Source: Rhynchopus sp. YZ270_cl-10 (Eukaryota; Euglenozoa; Diplonemea; Diplonemida; Diplonemidae). From it: DNA of 64,000 nt. The position numbers and the translations under genes were made by a program. Numbering within the stretch: the first letter of the stretch is position 1; each line of letters begins with the position of its first letter. Below the pieces are notes generated by a model. The model ran no database searches and had not been told where the DNA came from. It was given only the letters and a program-made list of their open reading frames with translations. Location: positions 1-64,000 of the forward strand of contig OZ037904.1 of the NCBI GenBank assembly GCA_964035575.1, read 5' to 3'. This document shows positions 30,960-41,752 of this stretch, one piece after another.

Positions 30960-32678
30960 TTAGAGCAGCCGAGGGACTGGAGCTCTGTCACCACCACCAC
31001 CACCACCACCACCACCCTTCCCTGACACAGGGGGACCACTCCTGCTCCGGTGGTGTCCTGTTTCAGTCCCTCTCCTTTCGTTGCGCCCCTGCATCACTTT
31101 CCTCGTTGCGTACGTCGACTCCGCACGTTGCCATATCGAAAGGTTCTTATCCTTCTCGAAGTTCACTGCCTTGTACTCCTCCTTAGCAGCGGCACGGTAC
31201 GCGATGTGCAGCTCCTGAGGTAGCTTCGGCTTGAGGAGGAACATGGCGGCACCCATTTTGTGTGCGCCTTTCACGTCGCGTGTCTTCGCAAGGGAACGGA
31301 AGACCTCAGTCCATATGGCAGGGGAGAGCGCGTTGGCGAGCTCGGCGGACGTCAGCATGGCTTCGACCTCCTCGAGGTGTGCCGCTGCTGAGGCGGGGGA
31401 GGCACATCTGGTGAGCATGCGTGCTTTGCACAGATAGGTGTGGCGGTTCGGACGCACCTTGGCTGCGAACATCCGCCGCCACACAGCGGCAAACCCATCC
31501 CACGACTGTGTACGTTGGTACACACCTAGCAGCGCAGTGTACATCGATGTGTCGTGCTGTACGCGGTAAGTGTCTGTCGCCTTTGCGAAAGCCTCCTCAG
31601 CCCTCTGTACATCGCCCAAAGGTGCAAGAGCCTTCAATATACCACCAAGCGTAAACTTGTCCCACCCCATCCCACCCTCCTCCATCCTCTTCAACCAGGG
31701 CTCCAACTCAGCATAGGACCTGCACCGACCCAGAATGGTGTTGTAATCAAATATGTCGGGTTTGAAGCCGCTCTTTTGCTTGTACTCTAATGTCGCTTCT
31801 AAACGGTCTTCGGGGACGACTTGAAGAAGAATTGTGTAGGTCGCAGCATTCGGCGTGGGACCACCCTTCAGCATCTGCGTGAACAGAGGGACCACATCCG
31901 CAGGCGACGCCTTCACGTGCGCTGCGAGGGTTGTGTTGTACGCCTTCACATCTGGCTTGGTGTGGTACACCTCCTCCATCCACGTCATCCAGTAGACACA
32001 CTGGCGAAAGAGCTGATGCATCTTGAGAACGTAGAGGCAGGCGTTGTGTGTCTCCAGCCCAATGTCAAACCCGTTCCGTTCCATGAGCTGCACCTTGCTC
32101 CGCAGCTTCGGCGCAAGGTTGCGGCTTTCTGAAGGGGTCGCGTTGACCTGACGCCGCCCAGCACCCCCATCAGTGTGGCGCAGCTCCATTGTGATGATCA
32201 CTGCGGCACCTTCGCTGTCGCTGCAGCTGCCAAATCCATGGTATGGATCGCCCTGGGATGCATGCAACTTGAGAATCGCTTCTTTGTGCACAAAAGGCGA
32301 CACCTTCGCGCCTCGTGTTCGCACAACAGTGTTGGAGAAATCCCGGTGAAATTCCTGAGTTCGAACGGGCCGGTTCGTAGCAAGGAAGGCTTCGGTTTTT
32401 GCCTTGTGTCCTGCTGCACGGTCCTCCTCTGCAGTGAGTGGGGTGTTGCGAACACGGCGTGTCACGCTTTCGTGTACGGGTGATGCGTCACGTGGTCGCG
32501 GTGTAGGCTTTGGTGGTGGTGGTGGTGGTGGCCGTGCCCCCCCCTCCACCCACGTCTCCTCACACCCATCCCTCCGCCGTTGCCGCTGCCTTGCGCGCTG
32601 CCCAGGCCGCTTCCGAACACCCTGCTTGCCCAACCCCTTCAGCAGCTCCGCAGAGAGGAGACGAAGTGTCGCACGCAT
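30960..32678 (-). CDS. Pentatricopeptide-repeat (PPR) protein, probably mitochondrial (572 aa)
   Basis: A single open frame from MRATLRLLSAELLKGLGKQG. The first 40 residues are Arg/Leu-rich with no acidic residue until position 36, typical of a mitochondrial targeting leader. A Pro-rich linker follows (about 50-63). Residues about 208-420 contain degenerate PPR units of about 35 aa: the THNACLYVLKM, KPDVKAYNTTLAAHV, TPNAATYTILLQVV, KPDIFDYNTILGRC, KFTLGGILKALAPLG, DTSMYTALLGVYQRT and RPNRHTYLCKARM starts are visible. The C-terminus is basic and ends in a Gly run. PPR proteins bind organellar RNA for processing, editing or translation; the target here cannot be read. No intron is needed. Confidence 0.8.
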   Translation of the reverse strand: MRATLRLLSAELLKGLGKQGVRKRPGQRARQRQRRRDGCEETWVEGGARPPPPPPPKPTPRPRDASPVHESVTRRVRNTPLTAEEDRAAGHKAKTEAFLATNRPVRTQEFHRDFSNTVVRTRGAKVSPFVHKEAILKLHASQGDPYHGFGSCSDSEGAAVIITMELRHTDGGAGRRQVNATPSESRNLAPKLRSKVQLMERNGFDIGLETHNACLYVLKMHQLFRQCVYWMTWMEEVYHTKPDVKAYNTTLAAHVKASPADVVPLFTQMLKGGPTPNAATYTILLQVVPEDRLEATLEYKQKSGFKPDIFDYNTILGRCRSYAELEPWLKRMEEGGMGWDKFTLGGILKALAPLGDVQRAEEAFAKATDTYRVQHDTSMYTALLGVYQRTQSWDGFAAVWRRMFAAKVRPNRHTYLCKARMLTRCASPASAAAHLEEVEAMLTSAELANALSPAIWTEVFRSLAKTRDVKGAHKMGAAMFLLKPKLPQELHIAYRAAAKEEYKAVNFEKDKNLSIWQRAESTYATRKVMQGRNERRGTETGHHRSRSGPPVSGKGGGGGGGGGDRAPVPRLL

Positions 32679-32863
32679 CCATCGACCAAAAGCTACACCC
32701 TTTAAAAAAAATCCCCCAATTATTGGGTATTCAACTTAGGGTGTAGGGGTTCCATTCTGTGTGGGTATAAAAAGGGATTGGGCTTTTAACTCCTAGGGAA
32801 GCAATACTAGCATATGTCAAAAGGGGAGAGCGTTTCTTTTTTTTTATTAGGTAAATAAAACTG
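32679..32863. other. Short intergenic spacer
   Basis: Contains a plus-strand GGGTATAAAAAGGG at about 32764-32777 with no plus-strand gene downstream, so it is not called a promoter. Nothing else seen. Confidence 0.4.
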
Positions 32864-34606
32864 TCATATAGCAGGGCCCAGGTGTGGCAACCGCTCTTTT
32901 AGCCGTGGGTGGTTCCGCACCGGTTCGTCATCCCAGGTGTACTTCGTCGCAACCGGCCAGAGGTTCACATAGATGGCTGCAAGCAGTGTGAGGAGCTTCT
33001 CCCTTGGCCGTGGTGCGGTCGTGAAGCCACGCACAGCATCGCATAGGGTTACCCGCTCCCGCACGGGGAGGTACTCCACCCAACCCGTGCAGCGTCCGGT
33101 CTGCGCAAACTCGCACCACACCTTCATCCACTCCTGGCGTGCCTGGGGCACTGCCTGGCGGCTCTTCTTCCTTCCGTGGGTCAACGCTATCTCCCCTTCC
33201 AACGAGCTGCGCAGCCCATCGTGCCCCATGAACACATACCCATACAGGGCAGAGGACTTCATATTCGCGTCATTCGCTGCGGCGGCGCAAAGCAGCTTGC
33301 AGCCGAGACCATGCCGCAAATCGGTGATGATAGTGTCCCAGAGGTGCTGTGCGAGAACGTCGGGCCTGACGTCCGCTGGTCTAGCCCCAAGGAGATGTGC
33401 GTCCGACAGCAGCTCCTCGCGGGCCACTGCGATGACCATATCCGCAAGCACCCCTACCGTCTCCTCTGTAGCATGTGGCGCACCAAGAAACTCCCACTTC
33501 AGGCGGTTCCGCAGCTCCTCTAGACCAGAGATTTCAGGTGTCTCGCCGTCCTCCAGTTGGTGCCGGAACCTTGCAGAGCCTATAACACAAGAGATCCCCC
33601 GACCACCTCCGTTCAGCAACGCCGGCAGGGGGCCTTCCTTCACAAGCTCTCCGTCTCCTACGATCGGAAGCTTTCGCACCCCTTTGTACGAATTGGGGAC
33701 AATTACCAATCCCGAAGCAGTCATTGCTGGTATGCCTGGTGGTGCTGGGGTAGGGGGTGACACCTCAGCCTGCCGTGTCCCCGGACAGCAGTACGACAAA
33801 CAGTACCAGCCGTCACGTTGTGCTCGGAGGAAGCTCTCTGTTGGCAGCGTTCGGAGGGTCTGCTTCTCTGCCTCTGCCACGCCCATCACTGCTTTCATCT
33901 CGGCAGAGAGCTCCTCCGCTTGCGCTGGGGTGATCGGAAGGGGCGTTCCCGGGCCCTGCAGGATGGCACGCTGGAAGAAGCGATTCGACTGCGGGCTTGC
34001 CAGCAAATACGCGGCCAGGTCAGCGCCACCATCCACACCACATAAGGTCACATTCTCCGCAGACCCTCCGAACACATGGATTTCGCGGCTCACCCACTCC
34101 AATGCAGCAAGCACATCCCACAGAATGCAGTTATAATCACCATCCGAAAAACGAAGAAAACCAAGCAAACCTAAACGGAAGTTGGGCACCACTGCGATAA
34201 CCCCTTTCGCTGCGTACGAACATCCGTCCACTTGGGGGTCCGTTTTGGATCCTGAAAGCGGCGCTCCTGGGTGGAGGATAACCATCACCGCACAGTTCTG
34301 TTTCCGACGTGCCGCGAGCGCATCGCGAGGCATCCACACATCAAGGTACAGACAGTCTTCAGACCCTCCACCTGCTTGCGCCGACATCACGGTCCGCCTT
34401 GTGTTCTCCGCAGCCCCAGTGCAGTCTAGAGTGCCAGACCACGCACAGCATGTCTTTGGCTTGCGGAACCTTGCCGTCCCCACAGGAGGCTCCGCATAGG
34501 GTATCCCTTGGAACGCCCACACATTCTGCAAAGGCAAACAGGCACCTTGCACACGGCCATGCGTCACCTCGAGAACTCCGTCAACAGGCATGCCACCGGA
34601 GTCCAT
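32864..34606 (-). CDS. Carboxylesterase type-B-like protein lacking the catalytic serine (580 aa)
   Basis: An intronless ORF of the usual family length. Family landmarks are in order: AFQGIPYAEPPVGTARF (31-47), SEDCLYLDVW (82-91), VPNFRLGLLGFL (140-151), CILWDVLAALEWV (about 160-172) and FGGSAENVTLCG (179-190). The nucleophile elbow that should read GESAG is GVDGG (190-194), with Asp192 where the serine belongs. The oxyanion loop, normally HGGG, is LHPGAP (111-116). I infer a catalytically inactive member, like the neuroligin and glutactin pseudoenzymes, which act by binding. No signal peptide or membrane helix was seen, so it is probably cytosolic. Downstream on the same strand is the PPR gene (gap 185 bp). 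Confidence 0.85.
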   Translation of the reverse strand: MDSGGMPVDGVLEVTHGRVQGACLPLQNVWAFQGIPYAEPPVGTARFRKPKTCCAWSGTLDCTGAAENTRRTVMSAQAGGGSEDCLYLDVWMPRDALAARRKQNCAVMVILHPGAPLSGSKTDPQVDGCSYAAKGVIAVVPNFRLGLLGFLRFSDGDYNCILWDVLAALEWVSREIHVFGGSAENVTLCGVDGGADLAAYLLASPQSNRFFQRAILQGPGTPLPITPAQAEELSAEMKAVMGVAEAEKQTLRTLPTESFLRAQRDGWYCLSYCCPGTRQAEVSPPTPAPPGIPAMTASGLVIVPNSYKGVRKLPIVGDGELVKEGPLPALLNGGGRGISCVIGSARFRHQLEDGETPEISGLEELRNRLKWEFLGAPHATEETVGVLADMVIAVAREELLSDAHLLGARPADVRPDVLAQHLWDTIITDLRHGLGCKLLCAAAANDANMKSSALYGYVFMGHDGLRSSLEGEIALTHGRKKSRQAVPQARQEWMKVWCEFAQTGRCTGWVEYLPVRERVTLCDAVRGFTTAPRPREKLLTLLAAIYVNLWPVATKYTWDDEPVRNHPRLKERLPHLGPAI

Positions 34607-34925
34607 TTAAAAAAAAAAAACGTAATGGTTTGGAGAGAGGGGTTTTTTGGAAAATAGCCCCAAAAAGGGGTATACTCAAATGCCACCTTCTGAAAGGCGA
34701 GTGGGTTTTTTAAAATTGCTTTGTGTAAATGCTGTGTATTGCGGAGGCAGTGTGTGTAAATGCGAGGGGGGCTTTTTGTGGACTGAAGTAAAAATAGGGG
34801 GGTGTAGGGGAATTACCTCGTTTATTCGGCCCCCCCCAGTAACTGTGGAATAAAAAAAAAAAAGGATGCCACGATCTGGAAAAAAAGTTCGAAAAAAAAG
34901 TTGAAAAAACCCGTCACGATCGTTC
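34607..34925. other. Intergenic spacer
   Basis: A runs, G/C runs (GGCCCCCCCC near 34829) and no recognised gene or motif. It lies between the esterase-like gene and the Crinkler/RHS-type gene. Confidence 0.5.
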
Positions 34926-37440
34926 TCACACTATGATTTTCGGTTTGTAATTCCATTTCTCTTCGAAAATTGGAAACTCCCGCAACTTCTCCGCCAGCAA
35001 CGCACCGTACCCCACAGTGGGGCACCAACCGCACATGTGCTGCAGGTCCATCAACCCCTCGTCCTCCTGCAGCTTGGTGCTCTTGTACTTCACCTCGTCC
35101 GGAAGGTTCACCCCTTCAAACACGCTGTTCTTCCACACCCGCGGCATCTCGTTCACTGTCGCCAGCACAAACACCACTCTCGTGTCCTTGTTTTCATTGA
35201 CCATGTCGCAGAACTTCTTCCGAAACCCATTTTTAATCCTGTATAAAATACGTGCAGTGTGAGACACGGAAATCCCCCACGGGTGGGCATACCTTTTGTC
35301 TGCTCCCTTCTTCTTCTTCTAGGAACACCTTCTCCGCTTCGAAGCAATGCCGCCCATAGCGGAAGTGTGCCAGAGCGTCAAGTCCAATTTTAGAAGCCGC
35401 CACATCCTCCGCCCAGTGCTTGCACTGCACAGCGAACACAACACGCCCCGCATGCTTCCGGTCCGCAGTCGGCAGCACCAACACAAAGTCGCAGCACGTA
35501 TTCCTCTCATCCGTTGGAACAAACGCGAGTCCTTTGAACGACTTCTTCTTCTTCTGGGCGTTGAACGCACCGACTTGAGAGATGCGATCAAGCGTCTGCT
35601 TGTCACACACGCGAAGCGTCTTCCCCTTCCCCACTGCATTCGGGAAGAGCTTGACGTCTTCGGCCCACTCGATCTCTGTGCACCTAGTCTGCGGCAGGTT
35701 GTCTGGTGAATGGCGAAACATGTCCTCTGTGACACCCTCCTCTGCGAGGACCGCTCCACAGAGTGCGTGGAACATGCCCATCTCGAAGTGCTTGCTCCTC
35801 TCCTTGGTCTTCGTCTTCGTGTCGCTGGTGACAGAAAGATTGGCGTCCGCAACACCTTTCGCGTGTTCAAGAAAAGAATTAACCTTCTCGTTGCTGCTAT
35901 TGCCCAGGTGTTCCACACAGAACTGCTGCAGTGCGGGCAGCGGCAGGTACCCGACGTGACGCCTACCGTGCGGCACCAACTCGTAGTGCTTCGTGGTTGC
36001 ATGCCGCAGAATCCGTGCGTCGTTCTGATCCATGCTCACCGCCACAAACAAGTATTTCAGCAGTACAAGTGCAACTTCATCCACGTCACCATACTTCTTA
36101 CTCTCGCTCGTCACGAAATGTGAAAGGTCTTCCCCCGTGTCACGAAGACTGAGCTTGATGTCCATCACCTTCAGGCACGCTTCCTGATGGTGATTTACTG
36201 ACCGCAGTTGCGACGACAGCACCTCAGACTCTCTGGCGACCTCGTCCTCATGTTTGTTGGCGACCTCATCCTTTTCCTTGGCGTCGTCGGCCTTGCTATT
36301 CGCCTTATTCTCCACATCACGGCAGATCCTATCCACTTCCCTGATCAGAGCTTCGATCCGTCGCGGGTGACCCCCGCTCTCGGCCAGCAGCTTCACGACG
36401 CCTCCCATGTCACTCGTCAACTTCAGCTTCATCTTCTCACGCTTCTCCTTGCTGAAGAACACCTGCAGCCAGACCGGCAAGCGCGTCAACACAGCAGAGT
36501 CCAGCAACACCGGCAGGAGAGGTGGCAGCTCCTGGTGCACCAGGTTGCGGCTCGACCGTGTGGGGAGCGCCCCCAGGTCCACAAAGTTGTACACAGACAC
36601 GGCAACAAAGATCCTGTCCTTGGCGGACAGGCGCTGCGACCGGTCCGGCAGACGACAAAGTTCAGACAGGTTGCCCTTTGCGGAGTCGGAGTCGGAGTCA
36701 TTTGCCAGCAGCTCGTCCACTGCGAGCAACACAGGGCCCTCGTGGTTCAGTGCCTTCTTCAGCTCTTCCACTGCTTGCATAACATCATTCAGTGGAGACT
36801 CGTCCTTCCCTTCGAAGTCCTGTGCGATTGCTTCCAAGCATTCAGGCCAGTCCATGCCCCAGTACTTCGGCAGGTAGCACAAGATTCGATTCGCAACACG
36901 CCGGGTGAAGTCTGCTTTCACCTCGAACTCGGCAACAGGCTGAATCCCGTTGAACTCAATCTCCACTGCCAAGAACCCGAAGTCGCGCGCCACCTGCAGC
37001 ATGTTCTGACGTTGGAGCACAGTCTTCCCCGAGCCTCTCGGGCCTGTGTTGCACGGAAGGTCGTAGCGAGTACCATTAAATCCCGGGGCCTCGATGTGTT
37101 TAGCAAGAGCTTTGGCACCCTGCCTACGCACGACATACGGCACGCCATGGATGAGCCGGTTCTTCGCTTTGTGCGCACTCATCTCCGCGATGCCACAAAG
37201 TGCAACATCCGAGGCAGCCACGAGGCCAGCCTTCGGCACCGGCTTTCCCTTCAAGACCTTGTTCCTGATTGCGACAACACCAAAATCCGTGTCAATTAGC
37301 ATCTTCGGTGGAGAGGGTGGAGAGGCGAATTCACACGTATTCTGCCAACCCCCGGAATTTGCGGCATTCTGCTTGAGAGTTGCAAACTCCACTGCCGTGC
37401 GCATCTGTCGGAACACGGCCATGCCGCGTCCTGTTAGCAT
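34926..37440 (-). CDS. Crinkler/RHS-type P-loop NTPase with PD-(D/E)xK nuclease-like domain
   Basis: The large exon (37440-35233) encodes, in order: an N-terminal region; a P-loop GPRGSGKT (133-140) followed by a Walker B-like LLAVDE (238-243); a long helical linker; and a restriction-nuclease-like core with FEMGMFHA (about 552-559), CCDFVLVLP (D651) and VVFAVQCKHW (Q672, K674). A C-terminal segment (about 35240-34926, DTRVVFVLATVNEMPRVW...) continues on the same strand, with a GTATGC donor-like site between. This NTPase-plus-nuclease order is that of the Crinkler-RHS class found in many protists and fungi, thought to be transposon-derived effector or conflict proteins. The main copy looks largely whole; the exact 5' exon and the splice to the C-terminal part are unresolved. 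A second, broken copy lies directly upstream. Confidence 0.7.
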
Positions 37441-38127
37441 ATTGAGATCTGTGACTGCACCTATCAGTTTTCAAAAAAAAACAAACAATGGAAGCGTACA
37501 ACTAACAACTCCCTCACTTTTTCGTTTCCAGTTTTCTTGTGAAGTTCGCAAGTCAACTCCAGGTACGTAGCCTGGCGAAGAAATGTGCTCGTTGCTGCCT
37601 GCCACAACCTTGGGAAACGAATGCACGCGGTAATCCCTTCACATTTTCCTTTCGTACTGTCCTTAAGGAATTCCACTTACAAACACCTATTCCCACTTGC
37701 AGTGACCCGTCATCCACACCACAAATCTCATGCTTTTTTCCTTCCTTTCAACAGATTCGTTGTCAATCCGTGTATTATTCAACACAAAAGTAACAAAGGG
37801 GAGGAAACGTCGATAGCAGTCTAAACTCGGGGAGCAACTGTGTGTGCTGGGTACACAATAGAGAGGAAAGCACTAAGGGGTGTAATGAATTATAATACAA
37901 AACCAAAAGGGCTTGAAGTGTGTTTTTGAGGGGGTTACATAGGGGCAGAGATGGATGACCACGGTTTCATGTGTAGCTTATAATTACTACTGCGATTTAC
38001 GATCACTACCATGTTACTGATGTCAATTCAGACGTGAAGGTGGCCGCATTGCAGGGTGCTTGCTCTTGTCTGTTATTTCTGTTCTTTCTTTCTTTCTTTC
38101 TTTGTTTTGTTGGGTGGGTACTGTTTT
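37441..38127. other. Spacer between the two Crinkler/RHS copies
   Basis: Probably contains the unresolved 5' exon or exons of the main copy (minus-strand frame near 37464-37676). The rest is unique sequence with TCTTTCTTTCTTTC microsatellite text at 38088-38104. No separate gene recognised. Confidence 0.4.
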
Positions 38128-39162
38128 TCAAAGCTTTCGCAACTCCCGCAACTTCTCCGCCAGCAACGCACCGTACCCCACAGTGGGGCACCAACCGCAC
38201 ATGTGCTGCAGGTCCATCAACCCCTCGTCCTCCTGCAGCTTCGTGCTCTTGTACTTCACCTCGTCCGGAAGGTTCACCCCTTCGAACACGCTCTTCTTCC
38301 ACACCCGCGGCATCTCGTTCACTGTCGCCAGCACAAACACCACTCTCGTGTCCTTGTTTTCATTGACTAGCACAAGATTCGATTCGCAACACGCCGGGTG
38401 AAGCTTGCTTCACTCTCATTAGCAACACGCTGAATCCCGTTGAACTCAATCTCCACTGCCAAGAACCCGAAGTCGCGCGCCACCTGCAGCATGTTCTGAC
38501 GTTGGAGCACAGTCTTTCCCGAGCCTTTAGGTCCTGTGTTGCACGGCAGGCGCTTACTAGTATCTTTTGGTTCCTGGATTTGTGCAGCAAGAGTGTCGGC
38601 ACCCTGCTTACGCACGACATACGGCACGCCTTTGATGAGCCGGTTCTTCGCTTTGTGCGCACTCATCGCCGCGATGTCACGGAGTGCAACATTCGAGGCC
38701 AGCCTTCGGCACCGGCTTTCCCTTCAAGACCTTGTTCCTGATTGCGACAACACCAAAACGCTTGTCAATTGGCATCTTCGGTGGAGAGGGTGGAGAGGCG
38801 AATTCACACGTATTCTGCCAACCCCCGGAATTTGCGGCATTCTGCTTGAGAGTTGCAAACTCCACTGCCGTGCGCATCTGTCGGAACACGGCCATGCCGC
38901 GTCCTGTTAGCATATTGATATCTGTGACTGCACCTGCAGTGGTGATGGATTGTAGAAAAAAGGGGGGTTGGGCGGGGAGGTACGTTCTCATGAATAAGAC
39001 ATGGGTTATTGTGGGGATTCCTTTTCCAGCACAGCGTAAAGTCACAATTTGTGGCACATCTTGCTCAGCAGCTCTCCTCTCGCACCAAGCAGTAGTCTGT
39101 GCCACGGTGAGCAAGACTGTGCCCCTCTTCTTCTCCGAACCAGAGGACGCAGCAGACATCAT
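38128..39162 (-). pseudogene. Broken second copy of the Crinkler/RHS-type gene
   Basis: A shortened relic of the neighbouring gene, same strand and same order. The parts retained are the N-terminal region through the P-loop neighbourhood and the C-terminal segment. Nucleotide identity to the main copy is very high over the shared parts, so the duplication looks recent. Its upstream flank (about 38936-39162) differs from that of the main copy and may be an alternative 5' region. It is treated as a fossil; individual lesions are not listed. Confidence 0.75.
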
Positions 39163-39198
39163 AGAGCTCAGCAGCTCTCCTCTCTATAGCGAAGATGA

Positions 39199-39229
39199 TA
39201 GTGCAAACGACTCTGGGACGCAGGCACTG
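39199..39229 (+). other. H4 motif copy
   Basis: GATAGTGCAAACGACTCTGG then GACGCAGGCACTGT; arms AGTGC/GCACT pair fully, the clearest H4 member. Confidence 0.6.
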
Positions 39230-39554
39230 TCACTCCGCCAGGGGTAAAAGGAGGGGAAAGGGAAGAAGGGGATTTCCATTCGCAATACCATGTATTGTAC
39301 ACAAAAAAGTATACGTGTTTTCTTCTTCTCCTCTGTCCTTTCGCTGAATAGAAACTCTAGTGTTTGTTTGTTGGTTATTTTTTGCGGGGAGGACAGAGGG
39401 CAGAGGAAAGGACGACCTCCACCTCCACCCTTCTGTACTCTGCTCTATTCCACTTTTTTTTTTGGCAGTGAAAAACGCCAAAAGAGTGGCTCCCTTTTAT
39501 CTAACAGTGAGGGAAAAAAATCTAAGAAAATTACACCAGCCCCGCTTCATCGCT

Positions 39555-40232
39555 TCACCCTAAATGACTCCGTGCAAAAGCGACAGACCCACTGCCACCG
39601 CCACCCAACCCACTGAAACCTTCAAACCTGCTCCCTCTCAGCGGTTTTGCGATGTCATTCAGGAGCATCACCGTGCCTGGTGCGGGCTGTGCGAGGAGGG
39701 GCTCGCCTTCTTCTAGTGTAGTGACGGCGTCTCTCTCCCTCTGCTCGCGTGTCGGTTTGCCTCCTCCAGTTGCCGTGATGTAGCTCTCAGAGCAGCGCTG
39801 CAGACTCTGTGCGCGGCGTGCGGCTGCCGCCTCCTGCGCCTGTGAGAGTGCGTCTTGTGTGTCCTCACGGCGCCCCTGCTGTTCAGCTACCCTCCGTCTC
39901 GTGGCCGCACGGAACTGTGCAAGCGTGCGCCTCCCCTCCTCCCGTTCCCGCACAGCATCACCACGGAGTACCCCAGCACATTCGTGCCCGCTTCCGTGGG
40001 GCACGTGTACACCTATGTCACGTTCATGCTGGACAACGTTGCATTCGACCTGAAGGTTATGATTGGTAGGAAGGCTTCGCAATGCAGAGGTGAACATCTT
40101 TGGTGGGGAGAGGGGAGGTGGTCTGGAAAAGGGTGGGGAAATATACGATGGTATAACAGCTGTGTTCAGAGGGCCTGATTGATACAGAGCTACGGCTCCC
40201 GCAGTGGTGACCTCCTCTTCTGTGTCAGCCAC
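39555..40232 (-). CDS. Small protein with predicted coiled coil, family unknown
   Basis: The minus frame gives a plausible helix-rich stretch from about residue 90 (REREEGRRTLAQFRAATRR, then alternating Gln/Ala/Glu/Arg text) ending in a Gly/Ser-rich tail (GSRFEGFSGLGGGGSGS). GC-rich composition matches the other genes of the island. The first 60 codons look non-coding: a GTATAT donor and CCAAAG or ACCTTCAG acceptor sites suggest that part is intronic, so the N-terminus is unresolved. I recognise no family; clathrin light chain was considered and not supported. Confidence 0.4.
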   Translation of the reverse strand: MADTEEEVTTAGAVALYQSGPLNTAVIPSYISPPFSRPPPLSPPKMFTSALRSLPTNHNLQVECNVVQHERDIGVHVPHGSGHECAGVLRGDAVREREEGRRTLAQFRAATRRRVAEQQGRREDTQDALSQAQEAAAARRAQSLQRCSESYITATGGGKPTREQRERDAVTTLEEGEPLLAQPAPGTVMLLNDIAKPLRGSRFEGFSGLGGGGSGSVAFARSHLG

Positions 40233-41113
40233 AGAGGTGGTCTCGCAGAAGGCGTGCTCCTCTGTTCTCTGAGACTCAGAGCTATTTTGCTTAGGTCTTT
40301 GTGTGTTACCTGTTTCCCCCCTCTCTCAAAATAGAGAACACCAAGGGGGAAAAGACACGATCTCCTTGAACACATAGCGGAGGACTGTTTTGCGTATGAT
40401 GCGCAGTTAGCAGTGTTGTGTTAATATAGGTCTTCTCAAGGTCGCTCTCAAGTCTCAAAGGGGTAAAACACAGTAGATATTGCACAACTGTGGCAACACA
40501 TGTGACATAAAAAGAAGTGGTTGGGGAGGGATGGTAGCTTGTTTTTTTGTATGGTTTTGTTTGTTTTTTTTTTGTTTTTTTTTTTTTTTTTTTCCACGGG
40601 ATTTTGGCCCCGTGGGGTTTTTAGTATTTTTTTTTGAAAAAGAAAAAGAGAAAAAGAAAAAAACGTTGTCTTTTTTATTTACTGAAGAACACAGGTAATG
40701 TATTGTGCAGCGCACTCAGAGAGAGAGAAAGAGAAACACTGTCACTAAAGCAGAACCCAAAAAATAAAATAAAAAGTCAATAAAAAAAAAGGGAAGGGGG
40801 CTTCGTTTGACCAGTCGTCACCTGGAAAAAGAAAAAGGATTTTTTTCAAAAAAAAAAAAAATAAAAAGAGAAAAAATGGATCGGGGATGTGATAGGGACA
40901 CGGGGAAGGTATAAATTGGGTGATATTTTGTTTTTTTTCAGTTTTTTTTTTTTTTTTTTTTTTTTTTGCCATTTTTTTGTTTTTGTTTTGTTTTTGTTGT
41001 TGTAGGCAGCATACATACGGCACACAAGGTGTTCAGACGCCATCTCCTCTTCCCATCCCTGTGATACCGTACTCACCCAAAGCCTACCAAGGATTAGAAG
41101 GAAAGAGAAAAAT

Positions 41114-41152
41114 ATTTGAAAGATGATCCTAAGCCTCATCTGCTTGGTCACC
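41114..41152 (+). other. H1 hairpin motif, copy 4
   Basis: ATTTGAAAGATGATCCTAAG lead and stem arm, then CTCATCTG loop and CTTGG; pairing CTAAG/CTTGG uses one G-T pair. Confidence 0.55.
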
Positions 41153-41516
41153 TAAAAAAAGGCATCCGGGGGGGAGAAAAAACAGGGGAAAAAAATGAGG
41201 TTAAAAAATAAATCCTCGAAACGAGAATTTTATATAAAAATGGATAATAAAACGATGACTTATGTACAGGCTGAGCGTGGGCCTGTTTTTACAAAATAAT
41301 GTTTTTTTTTTTTTTTGAAAACTTTGACAACGTGTACCCCCACGAACGGGCAATCCACGTGAGAATATTTTTGTTGTTTGTTTGTTTTTTTTTTTTTTTG
41401 CTCCTCCCATCACTGTCGCGAGCAGAGACAGAAAAAGTGATACCACAGTATGAGTGTGGTATCACTATCTCTGATGGGTGGGTTTTTTTGTGATGATTTT
41501 TGGATAAAAGAGAAAA

Positions 41517-41558
41517 GTTCAGATGAACCCTCAGCCCCTAATGTGCTTAGGCTCATCG
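41517..41558 (+). other. H1 hairpin motif, copy 5
   Basis: GTTCAGATGAACCC lead; here the outer sequence GATGA also pairs with TCATC, giving a longer interrupted stem (GATGAacCCTcAGC with GCTtAGGcTCATC). Confidence 0.55.
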
Positions 41559-41752
41559 TAAAAAAAATCATAACACGATGAAATATGCTTCTGTACACAA
41601 ATAATGTAATGTTTTCTTAGCAGCGATCCGTTTCCATCTCGTACCAGCAACGTGTCTCTTTCTTTGCGTTGCAAAAATAAGGATTTTTTCTTTTGATGAA
41701 CCTCAAGCAGTGCCTTTAGTCACCGAAAAAAAAATTATTGAAAAAATATTTT

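Larger units (their letters stand above)
40380..41690. other. Gene-free AT-rich region
   Basis: Long T and A runs (40560-40592, 40847-40862, 40940-40970, 41307-41323, 41381-41399). Short ORFs are Lys/Phe-rich shadows of these runs. Two H1 hairpins lie within it (41114-41152, 41517-41558). Confidence 0.6.

Noticed and set aside
39555-40232. Clathrin light chain identity for the coiled-coil protein
   Set aside because: A helix-rich Gln/Ala/Glu/Arg stretch is present, but the conserved C-terminal Trp-containing motifs of the family are not seen.
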